DNA from: Physcocola sp002396385
GTDB lineage: Bacteria > Bacteroidota > Bacteroidia > Bacteroidales > Paludibacteraceae
Length of the DNA stretch: 12,595 nucleotides
Reading direction: 5' to 3'
Assembly (NCBI GenBank): GCA_946535435.1
Contig: CAMNDM010000072.1
Span: forward strand, 1-12,595
In this document: piece after piece, positions 6,502-12,595 of the stretch
Numbering within the stretch: the stretch's first letter is position 1
Layout of the letters: every line of letters starts with the position of its first letter
The notes under the pieces: model-generated
What the model was told of the DNA's origin: nothing
Database searches by the model: none
Seen by the model: the letters and a program-made list of their open reading frames with translations, nothing else
Position numbers and translations under genes: made by a program

Positions 6502-8001
6502 CTACTTTATTTCCAAATACTGCCATATTCCGTCTTTCTTTATAGGGAGGTACCTGTTGGAAAGGTCTTCTGTGTTAATCTCGTCCGCGTAAAACACTTT
6601 CGACTTCTTTTTATTTCTATGGAAATACCGGTATTTGCCATTGCCTTCATCAAAAACATAGTGAGTATGGTAGTGATGGGAATCTGGCTTTATTAGATAA
6701 TCATCACTTCGCAAGTATTCTGGCATGCTATCCGCTAATAGTTTGCCACGTTTGTCATAAAAGTTACTTTTCCAGTCTTTTATTCCTATATAGTATGGTT
6801 TGTCAATGTAAATATCGTCGAAGTGGGTTGGTATTATGGTGTTCCCATTTTTGTCTATAATTCCATTATATATTCCTTTCTTTATGCCTATATGCTGGTT
6901 GCTGTTCAAACCTGTTATTAGGTCGATGCTGTCAGTCGAAAGCCGACTTTTCAGTATCCATTTTTTCCCAGACTTTTCCAAACTGCACTTTCCCAACTTT
7001 ATGCGGTTTATTTTCGTTCCGTCCATCGTCACGGCAAAAGTTTCCTCCTTGTTGTCGTAAAAAAGTATGTTTTTAAAGTAGCCCGAAAAATTGTGTTTTT
7101 CAGGAGTCAAAGGTGTCCCGTCTAACTTAAAGACCCTTAAATGCAAATGACCTGCTCTTTGATATTCTGTTACAATTAGTTTTTTCTCCCAGATAAATCC
7201 TCTACACCATTCGGATTCGTCTTTTTCTTTGACCCCACACAATTCTTCTTCTGTCATAGGTAGGACTTGTTTTTTTCCACATTTGTCGTTAAATATAAAG
7301 ATTTTGCCGTCTTTATGAAGAAAAAAAGAAGTATACATTGGGTAATACTCTACAAAGCCGTTGTGGCATAAAATATGTTTTGTAGGCCTTATGTCGCCTT
7401 CTAATACCACATTTAAATTCTCATCATATAGCTTATGGCTGCTACGTACAAGTCTGTATTTGTCGTATATGTATACGTCGCAATAATCCTTCGGCCAAGA
7501 TGAGAATGTGTCTCTTTGGACGACGTTCCCCTTTTTATATAGTACCCTTTCTATAGACGTGTATGTAGGATCTAATTTTCTATAGGCGATGAAGTTATCC
7601 TTCATTGGGTAAAATTCGAAAACATTGTCTAATAATATGGTGTCACCTTTAATTTTCCTGTCCTTCAGATTGCCGAAACAAAATGTATCTTCTTCTGATA
7701 CCTGTGGAAGATCGTCGTAAAATAGGATATAACCTACTTTCGTTAAACTCATATTCTCGTGAACATCGGACACGATAGCCTTTTTTTTGATATCTATAAT
7801 ATCAAAATTGCTACAACAATCTATACAATTTGGTTTGTATATTTTTGCATAACCGTTATAAATTGGACTTATTTGACCTATCTGATTTTCAACTTGGTAT
7901 TCAGCAAGGAATTTGTTTGCCCACTTCAAATGGTTTGAAGCCTGTGTGTTTACAAGGCAGAACAAGGAAAAGAGTAACAGTATGTATTTTCTTTTTTTCA
8001 T
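6502..8001 (-). CDS. Family B secreted WG-repeat-like protein, copy B2
   Basis: A 499-residue paralogue of B1 and B3. Signal peptide: KKRKY charged start, ILLLFSLFCLV core, cleavage likely after TQA21. WG-like units lie at about 370-430 (NGIIDKNGNTIIPTHFDDI, then NFYDKRGKLLA). Shared blocks include SPIYNGY, GTPLTPEKHNFSGYFKN, IKLGKCSLEK and the C-terminal KVFYADEINTEDLSNRYLPI. The part from about residue 60 to 300 is poorly conserved, as expected if it contacts a variable partner. The start ATG shares its A with the stop codon (TAATG) of an upstream gene stub ending YKNILKLE, so it was once, and may still be, translationally coupled. A2 follows after 28 bases. Confidence 0.85.
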   Translation of the reverse strand: MKKRKYILLLFSLFCLVNTQASNHLKWANKFLAEYQVENQIGQISPIYNGYAKIYKPNCIDCCSNFDIIDIKKKAIVSDVHENMSLTKVGYILFYDDLPQVSEEDTFCFGNLKDRKIKGDTILLDNVFEFYPMKDNFIAYRKLDPTYTSIERVLYKKGNVVQRDTFSSWPKDYCDVYIYDKYRLVRSSHKLYDENLNVVLEGDIRPTKHILCHNGFVEYYPMYTSFFLHKDGKIFIFNDKCGKKQVLPMTEEELCGVKEKDESEWCRGFIWEKKLIVTEYQRAGHLHLRVFKLDGTPLTPEKHNFSGYFKNILFYDNKEETFAVTMDGTKINRIKLGKCSLEKSGKKWILKSRLSTDSIDLITGLNSNQHIGIKKGIYNGIIDKNGNTIIPTHFDDIYIDKPYYIGIKDWKSNFYDKRGKLLADSMPEYLRSDDYLIKPDSHHYHTHYVFDEGNGKYRYFHRNKKKSKVFYADEINTEDLSNRYLPIKKDGIWQYLEIK

Positions 8002-8087
8002 TATTCGAGTTTTAAAATGTTCTTGTATGTTTCATAGACTTCTTGTCCTTTTTTAGTTAATATGAACTGAAATGGGAAGTATAAATT
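8001..8087 (-). pseudogene. C-terminal stub (ends YKNILKLE) before B2
   Basis: In the 84-bp gap between C1 and B2 one frame reads NLYFPFQFILTKKGQEVYE then TYKNILKLE and TAA at 8001-8003. The stop overlaps the B2 start as TAATG. It has no start codon and opens only just beyond the C1 stop, so it is the tail of a lost gene. The tail resembles that of gene D (YKNIWKLE), which also overlaps a family B start. A 29-codon frame could occur by chance, but the parallel position and ending at three B genes argue against that. Confidence 0.6.
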
Positions 8088-9228
8088 AGTTTAATTTAAT
8101 TTCAAAGTTCAGCCCATATTTATTTTTTATCAAGTTCCAATATTCTTCACAACTTTTACCCTTTAAAGGATAAGGATCGTACAGTGTACTTATTGGCTCT
8201 ATATTTACTTTCGTAATATAGCATACGGAAGGTCCTTCGTCATACGCAAAGCACTTCCGCTCTGTATCATAAAAGAAATCTTTATTACAATCTATATCAA
8301 GTATATAACTTGTTTCCATTTTCTCCAGATCAACAAGAACAAGAACGTCCTTACAATAAACACATTTTTTTCCTAAGAAATAGCGTTTGTCGTCAGATTC
8401 AACAAGCGGTTCAATATCTTTTGAAACAAGTTCCCGGCCTGATTTTTTGTTTTCATAAACCATATAGGCTTGATGGGTTTCTCGAATCCACTTATATTCT
8501 GTTGTGTACTTGGCTTTTATGTACTCGTTAAAATTCTTCCGATTAAAAACTTTCTTGATATAGTTCTCTCCCTGTTTTATGTATAGAATAATATCCCTTT
8601 CGCCATTATAGAAATCATCGTCTTCATCTCCCATTTCAGAACAATAACAGATTATAGAATCTCCAGAACCAATAAAAGACGGATCGTAAAGATATTCAAT
8701 ACAATTGCCTTTTAAAGTGTCAATGGGTATCGTAGTTTCTTCGGTGCGAAGATATAGAACTTGGTAATCTAAATCCTTTTTACGTGTCATTAAAAGCATT
8801 TTGCCTTCTGTGGCGTCTTCATATTCGAGTCCTATTTCAACTTCAAAAAAATTTTGGTAATAATCCCCTTTTTTTATGGCAATAATATCTGGCTTTTCAA
8901 AAATCTCATCTAAAGATAGTTCATTTCTAAATAAGGAAAAGTTTCCGATTTTTCCGTCTTTAAACATCTTTTCAAAAAATCTTGAGTCTCCCTTTTTGGG
9001 AACTTCAAGAATTTCCGTTTTTTCAAACCCTTTAAAATTGAAGTCGTAGGATTCTAATGAATCTATGGCTTGAGGTTTTGAATCTATGGCTTGAGTGGTA
9101 TCTGTTGTTTGTGTGTCAGCGTCTGTGACCTGAGGCTTCTTATTTAGGCAAATAACAACTATACAAATACCAACTAATAATACCAATATAAAAATTAATG
9201 ATTTAACCTTCTGTTTCATATTATTCAT
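8086..9228 (-). CDS. Family C membrane-anchored protein, copy C1
   Basis: A 380-residue protein. Residues 8-28 are a single hydrophobic span (SLIFILVLLVGICIVVI) followed by a polar, Thr/Asp/Gln-rich linker (VTDADTQTTDTTQ, then QAIDSKPQAIDS), as in a signal-anchor protein with its body in the periplasm. No proper lipobox precedes either Cys in the span. The body has CVYC, DCNK, KCFAYD and VCYI cysteines and beta-rich, propeller-like strands near residues 290-350. The last 135 or so residues are encoded by DNA identical to C2. The ATG lies three bases after the stop of a gene stub ending NKFLDV. An in-frame ATG three codons later is an equally possible start. I recognise no family. Confidence 0.8.
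   Translation of the reverse strand: MNNMKQKVKSLIFILVLLVGICIVVICLNKKPQVTDADTQTTDTTQAIDSKPQAIDSLESYDFNFKGFEKTEILEVPKKGDSRFFEKMFKDGKIGNFSLFRNELSLDEIFEKPDIIAIKKGDYYQNFFEVEIGLEYEDATEGKMLLMTRKKDLDYQVLYLRTEETTIPIDTLKGNCIEYLYDPSFIGSGDSIICYCSEMGDEDDDFYNGERDIILYIKQGENYIKKVFNRKNFNEYIKAKYTTEYKWIRETHQAYMVYENKKSGRELVSKDIEPLVESDDKRYFLGKKCVYCKDVLVLVDLEKMETSYILDIDCNKDFFYDTERKCFAYDEGPSVCYITKVNIEPISTLYDPYPLKGKSCEEYWNLIKNKYGLNFEIKLN
8090..8492. repeat. 403-bp tract identical to 10926-11328
   Basis: The 3' ends of C1 and C2 are identical over this tract. Mismatches begin at 8493 against 11329 on one side and 8089 against 10925 on the other. Upstream, identity becomes patchy. Confidence 0.9.
9059..9095. repeat. 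16-bp tandem direct repeat in the C1 linker
   Basis: GAATCTATGGCTTGAG occurs at 9059-9074 and 9080-9095, separated by GTTTT, a 21-bp period that encodes QAIDSKP QAIDS. The same pair occurs in C2 at 11901-11916 and 11922-11937. The C1/C2 N-terminal breakpoint lies just beyond the second copy. Confidence 0.85.
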
Positions 9229-9231
9229 TTC

Positions 9232-9285
9232 TTATACATCCAAAAACTTATTATATTTTTCAACTGATTTCCTCACGTATTTGCG
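9232..9285 (-). pseudogene. C-terminal stub (ends NKFLDV) before C1
   Basis: A frame RKYVRKSVEKYNKFLDV ends TAA at 9232-9234, three bases before the C1 start. It has no start codon of its own; a TAA precedes it, and the family A stub overlaps its upstream end in another frame. It looks like the tail of a lost gene once coupled to C1. Confidence 0.5.
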
Positions 9286-9326
9286 TTAGTACCACACTCC
9301 GCTATTATTTTGTATGTTCTTTTCAT
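9273..9326 (-). pseudogene. 5' stub of a family A gene after B3
   Basis: The spacer after B3 and the first 25 bases of this frame (ATGAAAAGAACATACAAAAT) copy the B-to-A junction and start of A1 and A2 (M-K/R-x-x-Y-K-I-I). At about 9302 the sequence departs from family A and the frame ends TGA at 9273-9275. A complete A gene evidently once followed B3, as it still follows B1 and B2. This shadow of the deleted gene fixes one deletion endpoint to within a few bases. Confidence 0.7.
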
Positions 9327-9354
9327 TTTACTTCATTTTTTTAAGCGCATCAGC

Positions 9355-10842
9355 CTACTTTATTTCCAGAAACTGCCATATTCCGTCTTTTTTTATAGGC
9401 AGAAACCTATTTGAGAGGTCTCTCAAGTTAATATCGTCTGCATAAAACACTTTCGATTTTTTCTTCTTCCTGAGGAAGTATCGGTATTTGTTTTCGCTTT
9501 CTTTGAAAATAAAATACCGAAATCTATCTGGTTTATATCCATATTCAATGGGGAGTTCATAAGGGTCTCGTTGAATTTCATTATCTAAAAATTCATCCAT
9601 TCCTTTTGCTAATAGTGTCCCGTTCTTATCGTACAAATCGTAGTGTCCATATTCGTTTTTGTTTCCTATATAGTATAAATTGTCAATTAAAATTTCGCGA
9701 TAGCATGGTGGAACTATAGTGTTCCCGTTTTTGTCTATAATGCCTATTTTGTTTCCTACGCTTATTCCGATGTGCTTGTCACTATTTATTCCAGTTATGT
9801 TATCTAAGGTGTCTGTCGAAGTGGGTGTTCTCAGTACCCATTTTTTCCCATTTTTTTCTAATCTGCATCTCCCTAATTTTATTTTTTTAGACTGAGTTTT
9901 GTCCAATGTCATGGCGAATGTCTCTTCATTGTTGTTGTATATCAGGTATTTATTATAATACCCTGAAAAATAGTGATTTTCAGGGGTGATAGGAGTCCCT
10001 TTTAGGTCGTACCCCCTTCTGTCTAACACAATTAATTTTTTGTCCCACATAATAGACGGTAAACCATAGCTCCAATAGTTTCGGTCAATTGTATACTTTT
10101 TCTTACATCTCTTATTGTAGAAAGTTATACTATCGCCTGACAACGTGTAGATATATAAGTTCTTTGGATATATCTCCCTATAGTTGTGGTGCGACATTTC
10201 AAAAGTTCCCCATCCAGCGTTCGTTAATAATTTGTTTAATTTTTCATCGTATAGTGATCCGTTAATCCAGCAGTATTTATTGTGTACAACACTATGGGCA
10301 ATCAAACCATACATTCCAACGTTATACTGTTGTAAGTCCGAATGGATAGTGTCTTTTCGAATGAGACGCCCATTTTTGTATGAGGAAATCTCAAATGTAG
10401 TGTCTGCTCCTGCGTGCCTAAAAGTTAAAAAATGCTTCTTGGAAAGAAGCCAATCTGTCACGCTGTCTAAGAGAGTTTCTCCGTTTATGTTGGTTATCTT
10501 TCCCATTATTTCATCTTCTGGATATTCTGCCTCATAACCGGCATCTTGAAAAACAAAGCCTCCCTTGGCAATAAGTCTTACAAAAGTATTTATATTGATA
10601 AGTTTTCTTTTTTTTATGTCTATAGTATATTTAGTATATCGATTCCTATAATTTTCACGATAGTCGTATAGACATCCTATCATACAATATCCGTTATATA
10701 TAGGATACAAAAAATCTAGTTTTATTTCTTTTTGAATTCCTTTTATGAAATCGTTGGTCTTTTCTATACGATTAGCTGCCTGGATATTAGCAATGCCAAA
10801 CAGGAACAGGATTAGCATGTAAAAGGTGCTTTTCATTTTCAT
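9355..10842 (-). CDS. Family B secreted WG-repeat-like protein, copy B3
   Basis: A 495-residue paralogue. Signal peptide: MKMKSTFYM then LILFLFGIANIQA, cleavage after about residue 22. WG-like units at about 355-415 (IGIIDKNGNTIVPPCYREI, then YDLYDKNGTLLAKG). Shared blocks are YPIYNGY, GTPITPENHYFSGYY, IKLGRCRLEK and the C-terminal KVFYADDINLRDLSNRFLPI. The C-terminal coding DNA around 9428-9490 is essentially the same as in B1 (about 3289-3351), although the middle of the proteins is very different. The ATG overlaps the TGA of an upstream stub as ATGA. Unlike B1 and B2 it is followed only by a family A stub, not an intact A gene. Function unknown; exported. Confidence 0.85.
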   Translation of the reverse strand: MKMKSTFYMLILFLFGIANIQAANRIEKTNDFIKGIQKEIKLDFLYPIYNGYCMIGCLYDYRENYRNRYTKYTIDIKKRKLININTFVRLIAKGGFVFQDAGYEAEYPEDEIMGKITNINGETLLDSVTDWLLSKKHFLTFRHAGADTTFEISSYKNGRLIRKDTIHSDLQQYNVGMYGLIAHSVVHNKYCWINGSLYDEKLNKLLTNAGWGTFEMSHHNYREIYPKNLYIYTLSGDSITFYNKRCKKKYTIDRNYWSYGLPSIMWDKKLIVLDRRGYDLKGTPITPENHYFSGYYNKYLIYNNNEETFAMTLDKTQSKKIKLGRCRLEKNGKKWVLRTPTSTDTLDNITGINSDKHIGISVGNKIGIIDKNGNTIVPPCYREILIDNLYYIGNKNEYGHYDLYDKNGTLLAKGMDEFLDNEIQRDPYELPIEYGYKPDRFRYFIFKESENKYRYFLRKKKKSKVFYADDINLRDLSNRFLPIKKDGIWQFLEIK

Positions 10843-10919
10843 TCAAGTTTTAAAATGTTCTTGATTTACCATAGACTTCTTGTCCTTTTTTAGTTAATAT
10901 GAACTGAAATGGACCTTAT
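10839..10919 (-). pseudogene. Frameshifted C-terminal stub before B3
   Basis: This is the same tail as at 8001-8087 (PFQFILTKKGQEVY), but one base has been lost after the VY codons. The first frame now ends prematurely (KSRTF, stop) while the final KNILKLE and TGA continue in the next frame. The TGA overlaps the B3 start. The decay supports its being a remnant and not a maintained gene. Confidence 0.6.
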
Positions 10920-10921
10920 AA

Positions 10922-12013
10922 TTAATTTAATTTAATTTCAAAGTTCAGCCCATATTTATTTTTTATCAAGTTCCAATATTCTTCACAACTTTTACCCTTT
11001 AAAGGATAAGGATCGTACAGTGTACTTATTGGCTCTATATTTACTTTCGTAATATAGCATACGGAAGGTCCTTCGTCATACGCAAAGCACTTCCGCTCTG
11101 TATCATAAAAGAAATCTTTATTACAATCTATATCAAGTATATAACTTGTTTCCATTTTCTCCAGATCAACAAGAACAAGAACGTCCTTACAATAAACACA
11201 TTTTTTTCCTAAGAAATAGCGTTTGTCGTCAGATTCAACAAGCGGTTCAATATCTTTTGAAACAAGTTCCCGGCCTGATTTTTTGTTTTCATAAACCATA
11301 TAGGCTTGATGGGTTTCTCGAATCCACTCATATTCTGTTTTATATCTACTTTTTATATATTTATTGAAATCTTTATAATAAAAAATCTTCTTAATGTATT
11401 TATTGTTCTTTTTTATGTACAGAATGATGTCCTTTTCTCCATTATATATATCGTCGTCTTCATCTCCAAGTTCAGAACAATAACAGATTATAGAATCTCC
11501 AGAACCAATAAAAGACGGTTCGTAAAAATACTCAAAACTATTGCCTTCTAAAGTGTCAATGGGTATCGTAGTTTCTCCGGTACGAAGATATAGGACTTGG
11601 TATTCTAAATCATCTTTATTTTTATTTGTCATTAGGAGTATTTTTCCTTCTGTTGCGTCTACAAATTTGAGTCCTGTCTCAACCTCAATAAATTTTTGGT
11701 AGTAATCTCCTTTTTTTATGGCAATAATATCTGGATTTTTTAAAAATTCTGCTAAGGTTATTCCTGGTCTAAATAATGAATAGTTTCCGATTTCTTCTAT
11801 TTTGTACATCTTTTTAAAGAATCTTGAGTCTCCCTTTTTGGGCACCTCAAGAATTTCCGTTTTTTCAAACCCTTTAAAATTGAAGTCGTAGGATTCTAAT
11901 GAATCTATGGCTTGAGGTTTTGAATCTATGGCTTGAGTGGTCTTGTCCCATGCGTGGCACGGCCGTGGCAGCAGCGTCAGGCAGAACACTATGTATATCA
12001 GTAGGTGTCTCAT
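10922..12013 (-). CDS. Family C protein, copy C2: chimera with MRHLL signal peptide
   Basis: A 363-residue protein. Residues 1-21 are a cleavable signal peptide (RHLLIYIVFCLTLL core, cleavage likely after CHA21). From TTQAIDSKPQAIDS onward the sequence is the family C body. C1 instead has a membrane anchor and longer linker; the two DNA sequences part company at 11941 (C1: 9099). C2 is therefore an in-frame fusion of the MRHLL leader, whose start also occurs as a stub at 5353, to a family C gene, and is predicted to be soluble and exported. The leader segment at about 11945-11990 is GC-rich compared with its surroundings. The last 135 or so residues are identical to C1, and the middle differs patchily. 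It lies 64 bases after A3. Function unknown. Confidence 0.8.
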   Translation of the reverse strand: MRHLLIYIVFCLTLLPRPCHAWDKTTQAIDSKPQAIDSLESYDFNFKGFEKTEILEVPKKGDSRFFKKMYKIEEIGNYSLFRPGITLAEFLKNPDIIAIKKGDYYQKFIEVETGLKFVDATEGKILLMTNKNKDDLEYQVLYLRTGETTIPIDTLEGNSFEYFYEPSFIGSGDSIICYCSELGDEDDDIYNGEKDIILYIKKNNKYIKKIFYYKDFNKYIKSRYKTEYEWIRETHQAYMVYENKKSGRELVSKDIEPLVESDDKRYFLGKKCVYCKDVLVLVDLEKMETSYILDIDCNKDFFYDTERKCFAYDEGPSVCYITKVNIEPISTLYDPYPLKGKSCEEYWNLIKNKYGLNFEIKLN

Positions 12014-12077
12014 ATCGAATCTTTCATTTTTTATCGTTGTTTATACCGCAGTTGGTCACTTTCAGCCCACAGTGCCG
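12010..12077 (-). repeat. A-to-MRHLL spacer, copy 3
   Basis: Same spacer as 2059-2127 and 5350-5418, with one T fewer in the T-run and two adjacent changes (GGTCAC for GGCAAC). Here it leads into a full-length gene, C2. Confidence 0.75.
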
Positions 12078-12595
12078 TTACTCCCCTTTCCTGTATGGTA
12101 TTTTCGAACGCCACCAGTTGTTCTCTTCGTCAAGCTTTTTTTTCAGGGGCTCTAATAGTTTTGTGATTTTCTCTTTGTTATTTATTATTCTATCACTTAT
12201 ATCCTCCAATTCTTCAGATGTCAGCCGGTTGCATACGGGATGAGACATAAAGCAGTTAGTTACATGAGTATCGTTTCCCAATAACGTCTTGAATATATCC
12301 CTGATAGTTGGATCCTCTGATTTTGAGAGGATGGCCGACATCCAACTGCGACTACACAATAATATCGTATTAAAAGGAAGAACTTTGCCTCCACTTCCCT
12401 CAAAACAGTTGCACCTGTGATTATATATTTTTGTTTTGCAATCTAACATACACAGGTAGAAATCGACGGAAGAACTGCCATAAATCCAATCTTGATTATA
12501 CTCATCCATAAGGTTTATTAGATATTCCGAAGAAGAATATGATTCGTTCCTTATGTTTGATTGTATTTCAGCAAGAAACTGTTTCCACTCTTCAT
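12078..12595 (-). CDS. Family A secreted protein, copy A3 (5' end outside window)
   Basis: The frame runs without a stop from the window edge to TAA at 12078-12080. It covers the last 172 codons of a family A protein, identical in DNA to the matching part of A1 (2128-2645), including the cysteines of the CMLDC...CNC cluster and the WRSKIPYRKGE end. A methionine at codon position 12509 is internal by comparison with A1 (residue 211), so the gene must begin about 540 bases beyond the edge. Perfect identity means it arose from, or was corrected to, A1 very recently. C2 lies 64 bases downstream. Confidence 0.9.
   Translation of the reverse strand, partial: EEWKQFLAEIQSNIRNESYSSSEYLINLMDEYNQDWIYGSSSVDFYLCMLDCKTKIYNHRCNCFEGSGGKVLPFNTILLCSRSWMSAILSKSEDPTIRDIFKTLLGNDTHVTNCFMSHPVCNRLTSEELEDISDRIINNKEKITKLLEPLKKKLDEENNWWRSKIPYRKGE

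Noticed and set aside
8310..8531. Plus-strand open frame repeated at 11146-11367 as a duplicated small gene
   Set aside because: It is antisense to the identical 3' tract of C1 and C2, so its repetition follows from the coding-strand duplication.
9140..9228. Lipoprotein signal in C1 (Cys in the hydrophobic span)
   Set aside because: Neither Cys is preceded by a lipobox of the form [LVI][ASTVI][GAS]C; the span fits a membrane anchor better.
12078..12509. A complete 143-residue gene starting at the Met at 12509
   Set aside because: The frame continues upstream to the window edge and matches A1 in full, so this Met is internal.
2128..12595. Phase-variable invertible locus
   Set aside because: All genes point the same way, no inverted repeat pair flanks a promoter or gene, and no recombinase gene is visible in the window.
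1..12595. CRISPR array, tRNA or rRNA genes
   Set aside because: No regularly spaced short repeats with unique spacers and no cloverleaf or rRNA-like sequence were seen; the repeats here are gene-sized paralogues or isolated short motifs.

Overview
The window is AT-rich, and every gene I support lies on the minus strand, so transcription runs from high to low coordinates. It looks like a Bacteroidota chromosome, probably Bacteroidales in the Prevotella/Bacteroides range. The reasons are an 'AAA-ATPase-like' gene of the kind greatly expanded in those genomes, a promoter of the Bacteroidota form TTG-N20-TAnnTTTG in front of it, short secreted WG-repeat and propeller-like proteins, and little use of Shine-Dalgarno sites. 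The genus is inference.

Layout, low to high coordinates: (1) 1-638, the N-terminal part of an AAA-ATPase-like gene with its promoter at 662-692. (2) 639-887, a GC-rich stretch that does not look coding, with a 21-bp motif that recurs at 2038-2058. (3) 888-1901, a cytoplasmic propeller-like protein preceded by a short C-terminal gene remnant. (4) 2128-12595, an array of paralogous exported proteins. Family A is an alpha-helical, Cys-rich secreted protein (2128-3189, 5419-6474 and 12078 to the window edge). Family B is a secreted WG-repeat-like protein (3218-4759, 6502-8001, 9355-10842). Family C is an exported or membrane-anchored protein (8086-9228, 10922-12013). Gene D (4744-5271, open to 5337) is a 5'-truncated non-secreted protein overlapping the start of one B gene.

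The striking point is what lies between the intact genes. Directly upstream of five intact genes, all three B genes, C1 and the propeller gene, sits the 3' end of another gene. Its stop codon overlaps or nearly touches the next start: D before B1, two related stubs ending in KNILKLE before B2 and B3, a stub ending in NKFLDV before C1, and a stub ending in IFIQGE before the propeller gene. Just upstream of several of these lie 5' stubs of secreted genes: a family A start at 9326, and the MRHLL leader at 5353 and, reduced to its start codon, at 2062. The simplest reading is an array whose partner genes have been removed by repeated deletion, leaving the downstream protectors. Gene order and coupling match effector-immunity pairs of polymorphic toxin or type VI secretion systems, so the locus may be a 'polyimmunity' or acquired-defence array. 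This is inference: no toxin domain is recognisable, and a set of variable surface proteins is the main alternative.

Paralogues are mosaics. Long tracts identical at the DNA level (538, 403, 286 and 217 bp) alternate with strongly diverged, amino-acid-changing patches, which points to recent duplication and gene conversion. C2 is a visible chimera: it has the MRHLL signal peptide joined in frame to the family C body, where C1 has a membrane anchor.
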